Shown here: positions 11,434 to 22,107 of the stretch, piece by piece
Layout: every line of letters starts with the position of its first letter
Position numbering within the stretch: position 1 is the first letter of the stretch
Program-made: the position numbers and the translations under genes
Assembly: GCF_008728515.1 (NCBI RefSeq)
Contig: NC_044983.1
Coordinates: 127,715,139-127,779,138, forward strand
Length of the DNA stretch: 64,000 bases
Direction: 5' to 3'
Origin: Papio anubis
Lineage: Eukaryota; Chordata; Mammalia; Primates; Cercopithecidae
The notes under the pieces: model-generated
What the model saw: the letters and a program-made list of their open reading frames with translations, nothing else
Databases searched by the model: none
What the model was told of the DNA's origin: nothing

Positions 11434-11879
11434 TGTATTGATTTCCAGGGGTTCTCTTAACAAATTTACACAGACTTGGTGGTTTCAAACCACAGAAATT
11501 TATGTGTCGCAGGTCTGGAGGCAGAAGTCTGCCGTCAAGAACTCGTCAGGGTAGCACTCCCTCCGAAGGCTCTAGAGGAGAGCCCTTTCTTGCTTCTTCC
11601 AGTTTCTGGTGACTTCAGGTGTTCCTGGGCTTGTGGCTACATAATTCTAACTTCCAGCCCAGTCTTCACATCATCTTCTCCTCCTCTCTCTATGTGTCTC
11701 ACCAAGGACAAGGACAGTGTCACTGTATTTAGAGCCCACCAGGTACATCCAAGATGATCTTATCTTCCAATCCTTAATTATATCTGCAAGGAGCCTTTTA
11801 CCAAATAAGTTCATATTCACAGGTTCCAGTGTTCAGGACACCAGTATGTTTTGGTTGGTCATCAATCAACCCACTATAA
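11434..11879 (-). mobile_element. MLT1-type MaLR solo LTR, reverse orientation
   Basis: Plus strand opens TGTATTGATTTCCAGGGGTT and AACCACAGAAATTTATGTGT. It proceeds through TATCTGCAAGGAGCC and AAATAAGTTCATATTCACAG to ATCAACCCACTATAA, reverse MLT1 order throughout. Older and more diverged than the copy at 6816. Confidence 0.75.
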
Positions 11880-12084
11880 TGAGTATCTTACTGGGGATTC
11901 CCAGTGCCTTTGGAAATCAGGAATTTGTGAGGACCATGGTGGGTAAAGACCTTCAGATCAAAGTTACATCTGCCCACACAGTGGAGCTCATGGATCTGCA
12001 GCGATGACCTGCCCCCAACTAGACACCAATACATATAGTCACAGGAGAGTCACTGGGATACAGAATGCCTGAATAAAGAGAAGA

Positions 12085-12180
12085 GCTGCTATTTATGGAA
12101 GCCGTAGTGGGTAACAGGCATGGTGCTAAATCATTATACACATTGCCTTTCATCCTTACAGATTCTCTGTAATGTAAGTA
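12085..12180 (-). repeat. MIR SINE fragment, reverse orientation
   Basis: GGTAACAGGCATGGTGCTAA, ATTATACACATTGCC and TTTCATCCTTACAGATTC correspond to the reverse MIR 3' half. Confidence 0.6.
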
Positions 12181-12345
12181 GTAAGTAAACTCCATCAATT
12201 ACTAGTTGGGTGCCTTGGGACAAGCAAATTCTCTAAGCCTCAATTTCCTCACCTTAAAAGGGTAATAATACTATCTGCATTGAGAGGATCTTGTGAGATA
12301 AAGCAGAAAATGTATGGGAAATGCCTAGCACAGTGGCACACACAG
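12181..12345 (+). repeat. MIR SINE
   Basis: CTAGTTGGGTGCCTTGGGAC, CTCTAAGCCTCAATTTCCTC, ACC then GGGTAATAATACTATCTGC, GATCTTGTGAGATAAAGC and CCTAGCACAGTGGC are in MIR order. It abuts the reverse copy just before it. Confidence 0.8.
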
Positions 12346-12944
12346 ACACATACAGTACAAACTGATATCATCATTACTCCCCTCTTTGTTCAGTGTCACT
12401 ATCTGGTTTTTTAAAATCAATGTTATATCTCATTTCATAACAGCCATGACCCCAAAACCTTCTTAAGGGGTGTAAACAGTAGTTATATACTTGGAGTGTT
12501 ACTTTACACGCATGCAGGAAGTTTGTTGTTCAAAGGAACTCCTGGGGCACTCCTGCTGTAAGGCTTAAGATCCTCCGGCAGCATGAATATGAATCTGCCA
12601 AGGTATCTACTCTACTCATTTGTATTCATGGTCATGTTCTAATTATTTAAGTGGGGCACAACTCCTGTCAGCTCAATGAATCTGTGTTTTCCAGCCTTGG
12701 CTGTATTCAGTCCCATTGACTGGTTACCTCATTCTCTGATTCTAAGACAAAGCCTGAATTAATTTAGAATATTTTGGTTCTCCCAACCACTACAACATGA
12801 CAGTACAAAGGGAAATTGAGAAGAAAATGAATTCTACTATTAAACAATGCCCAGGTGCAAAGAAATACAAATGCAGACACACACGGAGAAGAACCATTTG
12901 CTCACATTTGATTCCACAAGCTTTCAGCAGAAGCCTGCATGGTG
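12346..12944. other. No recognisable gene or repeat
   Basis: Unique-looking, slightly AT-rich. Nothing functional seen. Confidence 0.45.
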
Positions 12945-13018
12945 GGTGGGAAAGATCACAGGCTTTGGAGTCCAGAAGCCATGGGTTCGAATTTCAGCTC
13001 CCCCTATCCCAGCTGTGG
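12945..13018 (+). repeat. MIR SINE 5' part
   Basis: AAAGATCACAGGCTTTGGAG, TCCAGAAGCCATGGGTTCGA and ATTTCAGCTCC is the MIR 5' (tRNA-related) region. It ends exactly where the LTR-like sequence begins, so it looks truncated by that insertion. Confidence 0.7.
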
Positions 13019-13438
13019 TGTAAGGCCTAAAGTTAAAGATCAGTATGGCGGGCTGCCTTGGCATCTGGTGAAACTGGCAGGGCCTCAGATGGCCTAACTG
13101 AAAGTTCCCCTCCCTCCTCCGCTCCCATGGGTTAAGATCCCTTAGATAAACAACCCTACCAATCATGACACCAGCCATAGTTCCTGCTTATCCCTAAATA
13201 GCGTGTTTCAGTTCCCCCTCCAACCCACAAAGTTGTTAAAATAAGCCAATCAGATCCTCTTGTGGGACCCAGGGGGCACCCCCACCAGTAAGCCTGCCTC
13301 CCACAGCCTGGCTTGCTCACTCTGATCCCACATGCAATCCTCATGGGGACCAGCATGGCACGCAGTGTCTTCCCCCTGGGGCTGTGAGTATATGTGAAGA
13401 ATAAACTATCAATCTCATCCGTCCAGTGTCAGGTGTCA
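13019..13438 (+). mobile_element. Probable ERV1-class solo LTR
   Basis: About 420 bp opening TGTAAGGCC and closing near GTGTCA. It has a CCAAT box at 13246-13250 and an AATAAA polyadenylation signal at 13400-13405 close to the 3' end, the layout of a gammaretrovirus-like LTR. The wording (TAAGATCCC, AAGCCAATCAGATCC, GGGACCAGCATGGCACG) is reminiscent of a MER-type ERV1 LTR, but I cannot name the subfamily. No internal viral region adjoins it. Confidence 0.55.
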
Positions 13439-14699
13439 TAGGTGCAGCCAATCCCATATCCCACAACCCTAGGGCGAAATCCTTCCCTCACCAATGGAAT
13501 GATTAAAGCACCAGCTGGTGTGCTGTATGAACTTCGCCATTCTCTGAGCAATGGTTTTATCAATTTCTCCAAGAAAGAATAAAAACTTCCTTGCCAAGAA
13601 CCAAAACACAAAATCCTATAGTCTAACTACAGGTACTCCCTGGCCCCCCAAAATAAACATTAAAGCAAGGAAATAAATAACCCTTGAGAGTGGATAGATG
13701 ATACACTCCCTTCCACTCCCTCACTTTCAAGCATAAACAACACTTAGATTCCTGAGAAGGGATAGGCTAGATCCCTTCTAACTCTTAACATCATTTGTGT
13801 TATTATTATTAACCAGTGGACAGTGGGGCACAGATTAAGACTATAAAGCTATCGACATAGGAAACACAAACACACATCAGTGAGAGAGTGGTACTTGGTG
13901 CAGGAAGGGCAAAAAGAATGCATCTCACATGCACAATCTAAATGATGGTTGCTGCCCCCCAGGCACTGTCTTAAGAAGGGTCCAGCAGCAGCAGGTCATG
14001 ATTGATTAGTGATGCCTATGATTGATTTGTGATGTCTGCCATGGGCAGGCAGGTGGGCCAAGACAGTAGGCTGATGGCAGAGGTACCCTTCTGCCTCCAC
14101 GGGAGTAAGGGTACCAGTCTTGCACACAGAGCCCTAGAGTTCTAGCCAGTCTCCTTCTAGGCACCTCAGTTTCTGTAAAATGAGAGAAATGAACTGATGA
14201 ACATCTCTGTGATCTTACCCTCCTCTTTCTTGCCTGGTCTCCTTTAACCTAAAGAGTCACATCATGGTGAGGGGCCTGGATGGGGTCACTGACCTCAGGA
14301 AGGAGAGAGAAGAAACCATACAGACCACGCTTTTGGCTGTTTTTTTTTTTTTTCCTGCCTGATAAACCCTTAAAATCCTACCAGGTCTGACCCCAAAGAA
14401 AGTCTCAGAAGCAAAGGAATTGCTATAAGCTGCATCTGCACTCTGCAACAGCAATTTCAGATGTAAAAATAACAGCCTTTGTTGCAGCAAGGCCTGGGAT
14501 CTGGGCAACAAAACCAAGGAAACCAAGGCCTGTGCTGGGGCTCTGTGTCGGCTTTCTCCAGAATTACCCAGTGAGGGGGAGCTGCCCAGCTCTGCCACAG
14601 GCAAGAGGAAGACCAGGGAGCAAAGCCACAACCTCTTCTCCAAGGAGCAACTGAAACAGCAGCTGAGCACAGGAAGAGAAAATGGCCCAGGTTGGTGTC
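13439..14699. other. Unassigned stretch
   Basis: No family recognised. A T13-type run lies near 14340-14353. The minus-strand frame 14257-14784 (175 codons) carries no domain. Two near-repeats of a TGATTGATTxGTGATG phrase occur around 14000-14035. Confidence 0.45.
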
Positions 14700-14800
14700 T
14701 CTTCATAAAGAGGCCCAGATCTCTTTTCAATAAAATGGCGTTTAATCGCTTTAAAGATTTTATTAAAAATTCCCCATGGACCAATTATCAGCAATGCTTC
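14700..14800. other. Short AT-rich repeat-free block
   Basis: Holds AATAAAATGGCGTTTAATCG, CTTTAAAGATTTTATTAAAA and ACCAATTATCAGC, a style of sequence often seen in conserved non-coding elements. This is an impression from composition only. Confidence 0.3.
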
Positions 14801-14859
14801 CTAGCCACGATCTGTCTAGCAATCATACCCAAGTCTTATGCCTCTGCCTGCAGATGCTC

Positions 14860-15135
14860 CCCGGCCTGCTGTCTCTCCTTGTCTTTGTCAGTGCATCAGT
14901 CTCTGTGTCTCTGACTCTGATTATGCATATGTCCCCATCTCAGGCCTTGTCCCTCTGCAACTCCATCTCTCTCTACTTCTTGGTCTCTGCACCTCTGCTT
15001 TGTCCATGCCTATCTCCCTCTTTGAAACTGTCCTCCTCTTTTTCTCCATATGGCTCACTCTGTCTCTCTCTTTGGGCCATTCTCCTACCACCCCCTCCTC
15101 TTTAAGATCTTCTTTCTTTTTCTCTAGGCAGAGTC
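14860..15135 (+). repeat. Degenerate pyrimidine-rich (TC) tract
   Basis: Plus strand is dominated by CTCT, TCTG and CTCC words across about 275 bases. Open frames through it are therefore rich in Ser, Leu and Pro, which makes them composition artefacts. Confidence 0.6.
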
Positions 15136-15393
15136 CTGCTGTCTAGGCATTCTTCTCATTCTTTCTGCCCTAAAGAAGTCTTCAGCAACATGAAATGCCT
15201 GCTGCAGCCAGACAAAAATTCCTTGGAAGCACACCCTCTCAACCACTTTTACATAAGGCAACTTATTTGCAAAACATTATTACAATAATTAACGAAAACA
15301 GTTTAAAACGGCAATCAGCCTCTGGTCCCTGGAAGCAGCACATAGAAATTAGTCAGTATTCTCTCCTTGCCCCCAGACCCCAAGAGAAAATTC

Positions 15394-15408
15394 ACACACA
15401 CGTGCGCG

Positions 15409-15441
<33 letters not shown>

Positions 15442-15456
15442 GCACGAGAGAGAGAG
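15394..15456 (+). repeat. (CA)n microsatellite with CG interruptions and a GA tail
   Basis: CACACACACGTGCGCGCACA leads into an uninterrupted CA array (about 15413-15441), then CGCACGAGAGAGAGAGAT. Alternating purine-pyrimidine, including GTGCGCGCAC, is a classic Z-DNA-prone composition. Confidence 0.9.
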
Positions 15457-16234
15457 ATAGAGGGCACTTTCTACCGTTCACTACAAATGGTGAACACTTA
15501 AAATGCTACCAAATTTGTGATTTCTTTTATTACATCTTAAAAATAGAAGATACAGCAAGCTATACCTATGTTAAACTGTATATGTAAATTTACATTTTAT
15601 AAAACTATTTAGCATATGCCTCGCCAGGAGCACTACTTAAATGCAGTTTAGAGCATCTTTCCCATTGGCACAAAATTATATTCACTCAGTTACATAAGCA
15701 GATACTAAGCATCCATTGTTGGGGGGAGGCTGACAGATGAAAAAGAGACCATCCTTCCTCTAAACGTACTTAAACACAGAAGGAGGAAACTAACATCCAA
15801 ACAGAACATCACGTATAATAAAGGTAGTAATAGAAGGGACACCTGAGGGATGTAAGCAGGAACGACACAACGACTTCCAAGCGTAGTTCCTGAAGGATGG
15901 GTTAGCCATTCCAGACCATCAAATAGGGGAAGGCATTGGCATTTGGATCAATGCCAAACTTTGAATTAATGCTTTATATTTTTCAAAACATCATTTGAAA
16001 ATATGTTCCCCAGCATCCATCTGTTTTGATCCTCACAAGCACAGTGCCAGGCATGTTGCAAGCACCTGATGCAAGTTTGTCAACCACTAATGAAGGAGTG
16101 GATGACCTGGTCATCTCTGGGTGAGCAGGCATCTTGTCTTCTTACCATTGCGGGCTCAGCAGCTAGCCCATGGGTGGTTCCAAGCAGACCTCCCATACGT
16201 ATGCACTGAATGAATCTCTGGGTGAGGAAGGAAC
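15457..16234. other. No recognisable gene or repeat
   Basis: AT-leaning unique-looking sequence with a G6 run near 15721. Nothing functional seen. Confidence 0.45.
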
Positions 16235-16330
16235 TGGAGGCATCAGTAGCTCTATATGACAGATGATAAAACTAAGACAGAAAGGATAATCCCTTGGCCA
16301 CGGTCATCTAGCTCATTAGGAAAGCTGTTG
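16235..16330 (-). repeat. MIR SINE fragment, reverse orientation
   Basis: TATATGACAGATGATAAAAC, TAAGACAGAAAGG and TTGGCCACGGTCATCTAGCT follow reverse MIR order with much divergence. Confidence 0.55.
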
Positions 16331-16478
16331 AAAACAGAAGAACATTCATCTACTCCGAGATTCCATCCATCCAATATATGCATTATTCTCTTAAGCATTT
16401 CTAGATCCATCTCTAAGTTTTGCCTCACTGCCATGTCAAGAAATAGAAGAAGAAAGAGCTCTAAGAATGAGAGTTTTC

Positions 16479-16766
16479 TGGCCAGCGTGGTGGCTCATGC
16501 CTGTAATCCCAGTACTTTGGGAAGTCAAGGTGGGTGGATCACCTCAGATAAGGAGTTTGAGACCAGCCTGCCCAACATGGTGAAACCCTGTCTCTACTAA
16601 AAATACAAAACATTAGCCAGGCATGGTGGCAGGCACCTGTAATCCCAGCTACTCGGGAGGTTGAGGCAGGAGAATCCCTTGAACCCGGGAGGCGGAGGTT
16701 GCAGTGAGCCGAGATAGTGCCACTGCACTCCAGCCTGGGCGACAAGAGGGAAACTCCTTCTCAATA

Positions 16767-16809
<43 letters not shown>

Positions 16810-16811
16810 AT
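16479..16811 (+). mobile_element. AluS, full length, with (AAAT)n tail and 15-bp target duplication
   Basis: Complete Alu beginning GGCCAGCGTGGTGGCTC and ending in a tail that has become about eleven AAAT units (16764-16811). Identical flanks AGAATGAGAGTTTTC at 16464-16478 and 16812-16826 prove L1-mediated insertion here. The tail is a likely length-polymorphic microsatellite. Confidence 0.97.
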
Positions 16812-16887
16812 AGAATGAGAGTTTTCCAATCACCTTACCTAGAGTTCTTCTGCTCATGCCTTAGACCATTTCCAGATTCAAGTGCTC

Positions 16888-16960
16888 CAATTCATTCATT
16901 CATTCAACAAGTGGTTTCTCATTCACAGACATCTACTCCCAGCCACATCCTGGGCCAAGA
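16888..16960 (-). repeat. L2 3' terminal fragment, reverse orientation
   Basis: TTCATTCATTCATTCAACAA is the reverse of the L2 end; only a little degraded body (CCACATCCTGGGCC) remains. Confidence 0.5.
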
Positions 16961-17371
16961 ACTGGGCAGAGAGGGCTAGGGGTTGCCCTTTCCCTGAGCA
17001 GCTGACTGTCATTCAGAAACCATCTCAACCAGAGAGGCCTCTTGGTTCTTTCATAAGCTGTCTCTTCACAGAAATCATGTTCAGTGTGTGCTTTAGATTT
17101 AGATTTCCACCCAGATCTTCCTGTATAAGCATCAAGTGAAGTTAGTCTAACAAAGACTAGTCTCGTTCCCATCCAAGACCAAGTAAATCATAATCTCTAA
17201 GGTGAAGAAAAGATAAAAATGGGGTATTAGAAATTTTAAAAGGCCCAAGCAATTCTCACTAGCAGGCCCTTCAGGAGTCACCAAACCAAGCATTTCTGTA
17301 TCATCTTCTCAACAATGTGGTAGAGAAAGGTCACTGAGTCACGAGCCAAAGGTCCCTGTGCCAGCCTAGGT
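16961..17371. other. No recognisable gene or repeat
   Basis: Unique-looking; nothing functional seen. Confidence 0.45.
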
Positions 17372-17480
17372 GTCCCACAACTTGCTACATGATGTTGAAC
17401 AGGTCACTTCCTTCCCCTGGGCTCCGTTTTCTCCTATATGAAATCAGGTGTTGAGCTAATGGATCCACCAGTAGGGCCTT
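17372..17480 (+). repeat. MIR SINE
   Basis: CAACTTGCTACATGATGTTG, AACAGGTCACTTCCTTCCCC and GGGCTCCGTTTTCTCC follow the MIR core. Confidence 0.65.
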
Positions 17481-18328
17481 CCCAACTGTCCTAGACCATG
17501 AGTCTATGCAAGTTCTGACCCATTTTTAAACCACTCCTTTCCTGAAGAGAACTTCTGCAGCAGTGAGGAAATCAGTCATCACCAGGAGTTCCTCCCCATG
17601 CAGACAGACAATGAGTCTGTTTCAGAAACAGAAAGTGTTTGCTCAGTGCAGTGTACCTCTCCCTACGGGACAGAAACAGGAAGATATTTCCATTTAAACT
17701 CTCAAAATCTAATAAATGAACACATCTTAGTGGTGGTTCCATTTGTCCTTCCTCCACACCTTCCAACATGTTTGTCCCTGATGTCTCTTTGGGACGTCAG
17801 TAAAAGGGGGCTCAGTAGAGACCCTCAGTATTGCTGTTCCTCAAGCATCCATATCCTTCTCTGGATGCCAACCTGGGGGTTCACTCACTCCTTCCAATTT
17901 CCCCTTCTCCCAAGAATACGCTGGACAGTGGTAATCTCCTGGTAATCCCCTGGCTTTGTGCCTGAGAACAGCTCCTCATCTTCCATCTTTGATTGCACTA
18001 GGCTCCAGAACCTTCCCCAAGCAGTGCCAAGCCCAGCTCATCCCAGCCTCCTGGAGGCCTCTTGCATCCCTTGAAACCCCAACTACCACGCATCAGGACC
18101 CACGAACCCTACGCTCCCTAGGAGAGTTGTGTCCTTGTCACTGATGTGGACCATTCCCACGTGTCACTAGCCTGGGAGAGGATCTCCCTTCCTCCTGCTG
18201 CTACTCACATCAGAATCACATTGTCCCACAGGATCCGGAGGTACTGGGGACAGTAAGAGTGAGTCTTTCAGTTCCAGGCTTTGATCTTGCTACAATGTTC
18301 CAGTAAAACGCCCATCCAGATTCCACCT
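17481..18328. other. No recognisable gene or repeat
   Basis: Unique-looking. Frames at 17598-17945 and 17956-18144 are short and unsupported. Confidence 0.45.
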
Positions 18329-18402
18329 CCTCAGAGTCAGGGGACACACAGGTGTCCTTGGCCAGCCTCAGAGTCAGGGGACACACAGGTATCCCTGGCC
18401 AG
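18329..18402 (+). repeat. 37-bp direct tandem duplication
   Basis: Units 18329-18365 and 18366-18402 both open CCTCAGAGTCAGGGGACACA and differ at two positions (GTGTCCTTGG versus GTATCCCTGG). No retroelement hallmarks; it looks like a simple local duplication. Confidence 0.92.
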
Positions 18403-18844
18403 CTCTGGTCTCTAGGGAGGTCAGTGATGTCCCTGCATCTCCTGGGCCAGCTCTTCTCAGAGCTCAGAGCTCAGCAGGAGTCTATCCAGAAAGGCAGGGC
18501 CAACCTCCTCTGTCTCACTGACCCATGGAGCCTGGCTCACCTGAGAGAGAACCCCATGTAAACATATGTATGGGTTGAACTGTGGTTGGTGTGGTCCTTA
18601 CCAGGTGGCTCCAGGGCCCCCAGGCTGGGAGAAGAGGGAAATAAACAGTGCTTTCAGGGCACATCTGGGGATGCTTCATTGTCATGGCCTTATTGAAAAT
18701 GTTTTCATTCCTGCTGAGACCTAGACAAGCACCTGCCTGGGTAGTATCGCAACTTACACGGAGATCCCAGAGGGAAGCACACTGAGGCCAGCCCTGTGCT
18801 CCCCACCTATGCACCCTTTCCATCCACGATCTTTGACTGGGTCC
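18403..18844. other. No recognisable gene or repeat
   Basis: Unique-looking; nothing functional seen. Confidence 0.45.
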
Positions 18845-19000
18845 GGGGGCCTGGATTCACACCTCATTGATTTTTCCCTCACTAACTGCAGCCTTGTGCA
18901 AGTGTCGCCACAGCTCTAGGCATCAATATTGTCTTCTCCAAAGCGATTTAAATCACATCTCCCTCAGAGGGTTGTTATGAGGGATCATTGAGCACCATAG
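18845..19000 (+). repeat. MIR SINE, diverged
   Basis: GGCCTGGATTCACACC, TGCAGCCTTGTGCAAGTG, CATCTCCCTCAGAGGGTTGT and TATGAGGGATCATTGAG align with MIR order. Confidence 0.6.
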
Positions 19001-19455
19001 GTAAAACACTTTCTGATTTCGTTTACGTGAACTTGATTCATGTCCAAAGTTTTCCTGTTAATTTTCCATTGACCCAAAACAGAAATTCACATCACCAGGG
19101 GACCACTTCATATATGTCATCACATCAGCAGCACCTGGGATGGGATGGGGCACTTGACAGGCCCTCGGTGCATATTTGTAGAGTGAATTGGAATCGAATT
19201 AATCAGGATCAGGGAAATAATCCACGGCAACTCAACTTTCCAGTGGTAGAGATGCAACCAGCTAAGACATCTAGGGCCTAAGGCAGAAAATGAACATGGC
19301 AAAAACATCCTGAGACATAACAAAAGTACGATTTGTCAAAATATTGGACGTTGTTTTCAAGTCCTGAGTTTAAACCAATCAAAAGTTTATTAAATACATT
19401 AAAGTTGGACAATCGGGGTTGAAGGACATGCACAATTTTCTGTATTCCAGTATAA
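19001..19455. other. No recognisable gene or repeat
   Basis: AT-leaning unique-looking sequence; nothing functional seen. Confidence 0.45.
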
Positions 19456-19835
19456 TAGCTTCACTAGCCTCCTAACTCATCTCCTTCCTTGAGAGGCTTG
19501 CCTTTCCATTCCAAACTCGACTCTACAGGCACAGTGACCCTTCTAGTGCAAAGCCAGTTCTCTCACTCCACTGCTGAAACATTCCCCACTCTGTTAACAG
19601 GACTTAGGACTCCATTCATCATCTAGGTCCTGCCTACTTCTTCCCCCTCACATCCTATCTCTGTTGTCCACTCTGGACACACTGCACTTACCAAGAAATA
19701 CTGCAATCCTTCACTTAAAAATGCCTGTCATCTTTACTAGACTAAAAGCTCCATGAGGGCAAGAATTAGTAGGATGTCTTGCTTGTGCCAGGCACAGGTC
19801 AAGAGCTCAAGGAGTATTTGGTGAACAAATGTCCC
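19456..19835 (+). repeat. L2 LINE 3' fragment
   Basis: CTAGCCTCCTAACTCATCTC, GTGACCCTTCTAGTGCAAAG, CTAGGTCCTGCCTACTTC, AAAGCTCCATGAGGGCAAGA and TGCCAGGCACAGGTC follow L2 3' order over nearly 400 bases. Confidence 0.75.
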
Positions 19836-20507
19836 ATTTTGCGCTAAGAATAATTTGCCACCACTTGAAGAGAACACACAAACAGGTATGGCAACTACAT
19901 AAGGCCAAATTCTGGGTTAGATAAAATCACAAATGGTCTTTCCTACATGGTAGATGAAGAAGCCCCATTTTGAGTTATCATAATTATTGACCTGTTCAAT
20001 GCCCAAAGAAATTGGGGTCAAAGAATCTTACGGTACTGGAGGAGAATTGGAGGAGGCCTCCTGAATTCTCCAGGAGGTTACCTCATACTTTATTGTGAGT
20101 GTCTGGATTGGAAATGTCCTAGAAGTCAACCCCACTCATCTGGATCATTAGCTCCTCCCAGTTCCCAATTCAATGAAAAGCCACCACTAGCTATTCTGTT
20201 CATGAAAAACAACCCCTGACTGACGTGTGAGTTTGTTCTGACCCAGCAGAGGACTGGGAATAGCCAGATGCTTCTCCATTTCCTTTTGTATCTGCTTTCT
20301 TTTCAATCCAACAAAAACATGTTCATCTCTGACCACAGACACAGCATTCTCATTTCTGAAAATCACCACGGAGAAATCAAGGCCAAGGCCAACCCACGTG
20401 GGAGTGCTGGACGCTGCCCTTGTAGAAGTTCAAGGGAGCTTATGAGAGTGTACTGAATTGATGATTGCTTTATTTTTGTCAGTATAGACTTAAAAAATAA
20501 AGTAATA
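19836..20507. other. Unassigned stretch containing a near-perfect palindrome
   Basis: No repeat family recognised. Positions 20041-20071 form an almost perfect 31-bp palindrome centred on AGGAGGCCTCCT (20051-20062), with outer arms GGAGAATT and AATTCTCC. Confidence 0.5.
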
Positions 20508-20817
20508 GGCTGGGTGCGGTGGCTCACACCTGTAATCCCAGCACTTTGGGAGGCCAAGGCAGGCATATAACCTGAGGTCAGGAGTTCGAGACCAGCCTGG
20601 CCAACACGGTAAAAACCCACCTTTACTAAAAGTACCAAAATTAGCTGGATGTGGTGGTGCGCACCTGTAATTCCAGCTACTCAGGTGACTGAGACAGGAG
20701 AATCGCTTGAACCCAGGAGGTGGAGGTTGCAGTGAGCCAAGATCATGCCACTGCACTCCAGCCTGAGTGACAGAGCAAGACTCTGTCTCAAAACTAAGTA
20801 AATAAATAAAATAAAAA
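20508..20817 (+). mobile_element. AluS, full length
   Basis: Begins GGCTGGGTGCGGTGGCTC and ends in an A-rich tail with AAAT units. CCTGAGGTCAGGAGTTCGAG places it in the S group. Confidence 0.94.
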
Positions 20818-20924
20818 ATGATAATAAACGAATATTTCCATGATATTTTTAAGTTGCTAATTTGTGGTCAGTCTTTCCATCATCCATCTCCTACTCTGTT
20901 TTTCTCTGTAGGTTTTATCACTGC

Positions 20925-21110
20925 TTAACATACTATTAACACTGTCTTACATTTTATATCTATCACCTGCCCGCCACCCCTAACTAGAATGTACAATCTA
21001 TGAATGAAGAGTTTATTTTTTCTGTTTTGCTCACAAATCTATTCCAAGCACCTAGAACAGTGGCTGGCACATAGTAGATGCTGGAAAAATACTTTCTGAA
21101 TGAATGAGTC
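20925..21110 (+). repeat. L2 LINE 3' end
   Basis: CCTAACTAGAATGTACAATC, TTTTTCTGTTTTGCTCAC, AGCACCTAGAACAGTGGCTG, GCACATAGTAGATGCTGG and the terminal TGAATGAATGA make a textbook L2 end. Confidence 0.85.
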
Positions 21111-21127
21111 AGTTCGTGTGGTCAACC

Positions 21128-21235
21128 TTCTAAGGCAGGTATTTTTATCTCCATGACATAAAAAAGAAAATGAAGGCTTAGAGAAGTTAAACTATTTTGG
21201 GAGATGATGCCCCAAACTCAAACTTTTTAAGCAAA
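21128..21235 (-). repeat. MIR SINE fragment, reverse orientation
   Basis: TCTAAGGCAGGTATTTTTAT, CTCCATGACATAAAAAAG and GAAGGCTTAGAGAAGTTAAA are reverse MIR. Confidence 0.65.
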
Positions 21236-21584
21236 ATCAAAACGATGTGAATGCAGGAAACTTCAGAGCCATCTCAGATAAGACCAGAAGCTAATAGGAC
21301 ACTAGAAAGCAATACTTAGACATGGACAAGGAAGAATCATGCAGTCAGTATCAAATGTTGTCCACTATGGATGGCAAGTGCCGAAAGAGGTGAGAGAAAA
21401 ATGGATTTGTGAGAGTCATGGAAACAAGAGAAGGCCTCAGAAAGGTGATCCCGGAACAGGCTGCCTCTTAAAGGCTAGGTAGGATACAGTATTACTTGGA
21501 ATCAATGTGAACCTCTGTAAATTTTTCCAAGTCTGAACAGTTTCTGGCCCCAAAGTTCAGCGCTCTTAAACCTATAGCCTACCA
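21236..21584. other. No recognisable gene or repeat
   Basis: Unique-looking; nothing functional seen. Confidence 0.45.
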
Positions 21585-21740
21585 TGGAAAGGATTCATTC
21601 ATCCTATACGCATTTACTGAGCAGCCACCTAGGTCAGGGGTGCTGCCTCAGTGCTGAGCATGCAAGGATGAACCAGCACAGGCCTGGGTGGGGGGCAGCA
21701 GCCCCTATGCTGACAGTTAAGAAAGGATGTGAGAAGTTCG
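21585..21740 (-). repeat. L2 fragment, reverse orientation
   Basis: ATTCATTCATCCTATACGCA, TTTACTGAGCAGCCACCTA and AGTGCTGAGCATGCAAGGAT mirror the L2 3' end in reverse. Confidence 0.6.
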
Positions 21741-22015
21741 AGGAGCACACCCAGGACGTCCTGGACCCAATGCTCCCACTGATCATTATTCTCTTTGCTT
21801 TATTTGATGTGATTATTTAATTTGTCAGTGTATTCGCATTTATAGACACAATAGATGCTCAAATACTCTGTGGGACAAAACAGTGAATAAAGGAATGGTA
21901 CACGAACAGGTCTGGGGTCCTTCCAGTAACTGAAGCTCAGAGCCACCGTGCCAGCTGACTTTGATCCTCACTCGTTCAGCCAGAGGCAGGGAAGGCTCTC
22001 CTTATAGCTAAGGAA

Positions 22016-22040
22016 CTCTCTGAGCTAAAAGCTCAGAGAG
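22016..22040. other. Perfect 11-bp hairpin with AAA loop
   Basis: CTCTCTGAGCT (22016-22026) and AGCTCAGAGAG (22030-22040) are exact reverse complements separated by AAA. No T run follows and no transcription unit is evident, so function is unknown. Confidence 0.85.
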
Positions 22041-22107
22041 CTTAAGGAATCACTCAGCAAGCACGGGAATAAGGATATTGGCCTCCATCTGTGTGACCTT
22101 AACCTCT

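Noticed and set aside
10884..11441. 185-codon plus-strand open frame
   Set aside because: Its 3' half is translated reverse MIR; no motif.
14257..14784. 175-codon minus-strand open frame
   Set aside because: No domain; crosses a homopolymer run; composition driven.
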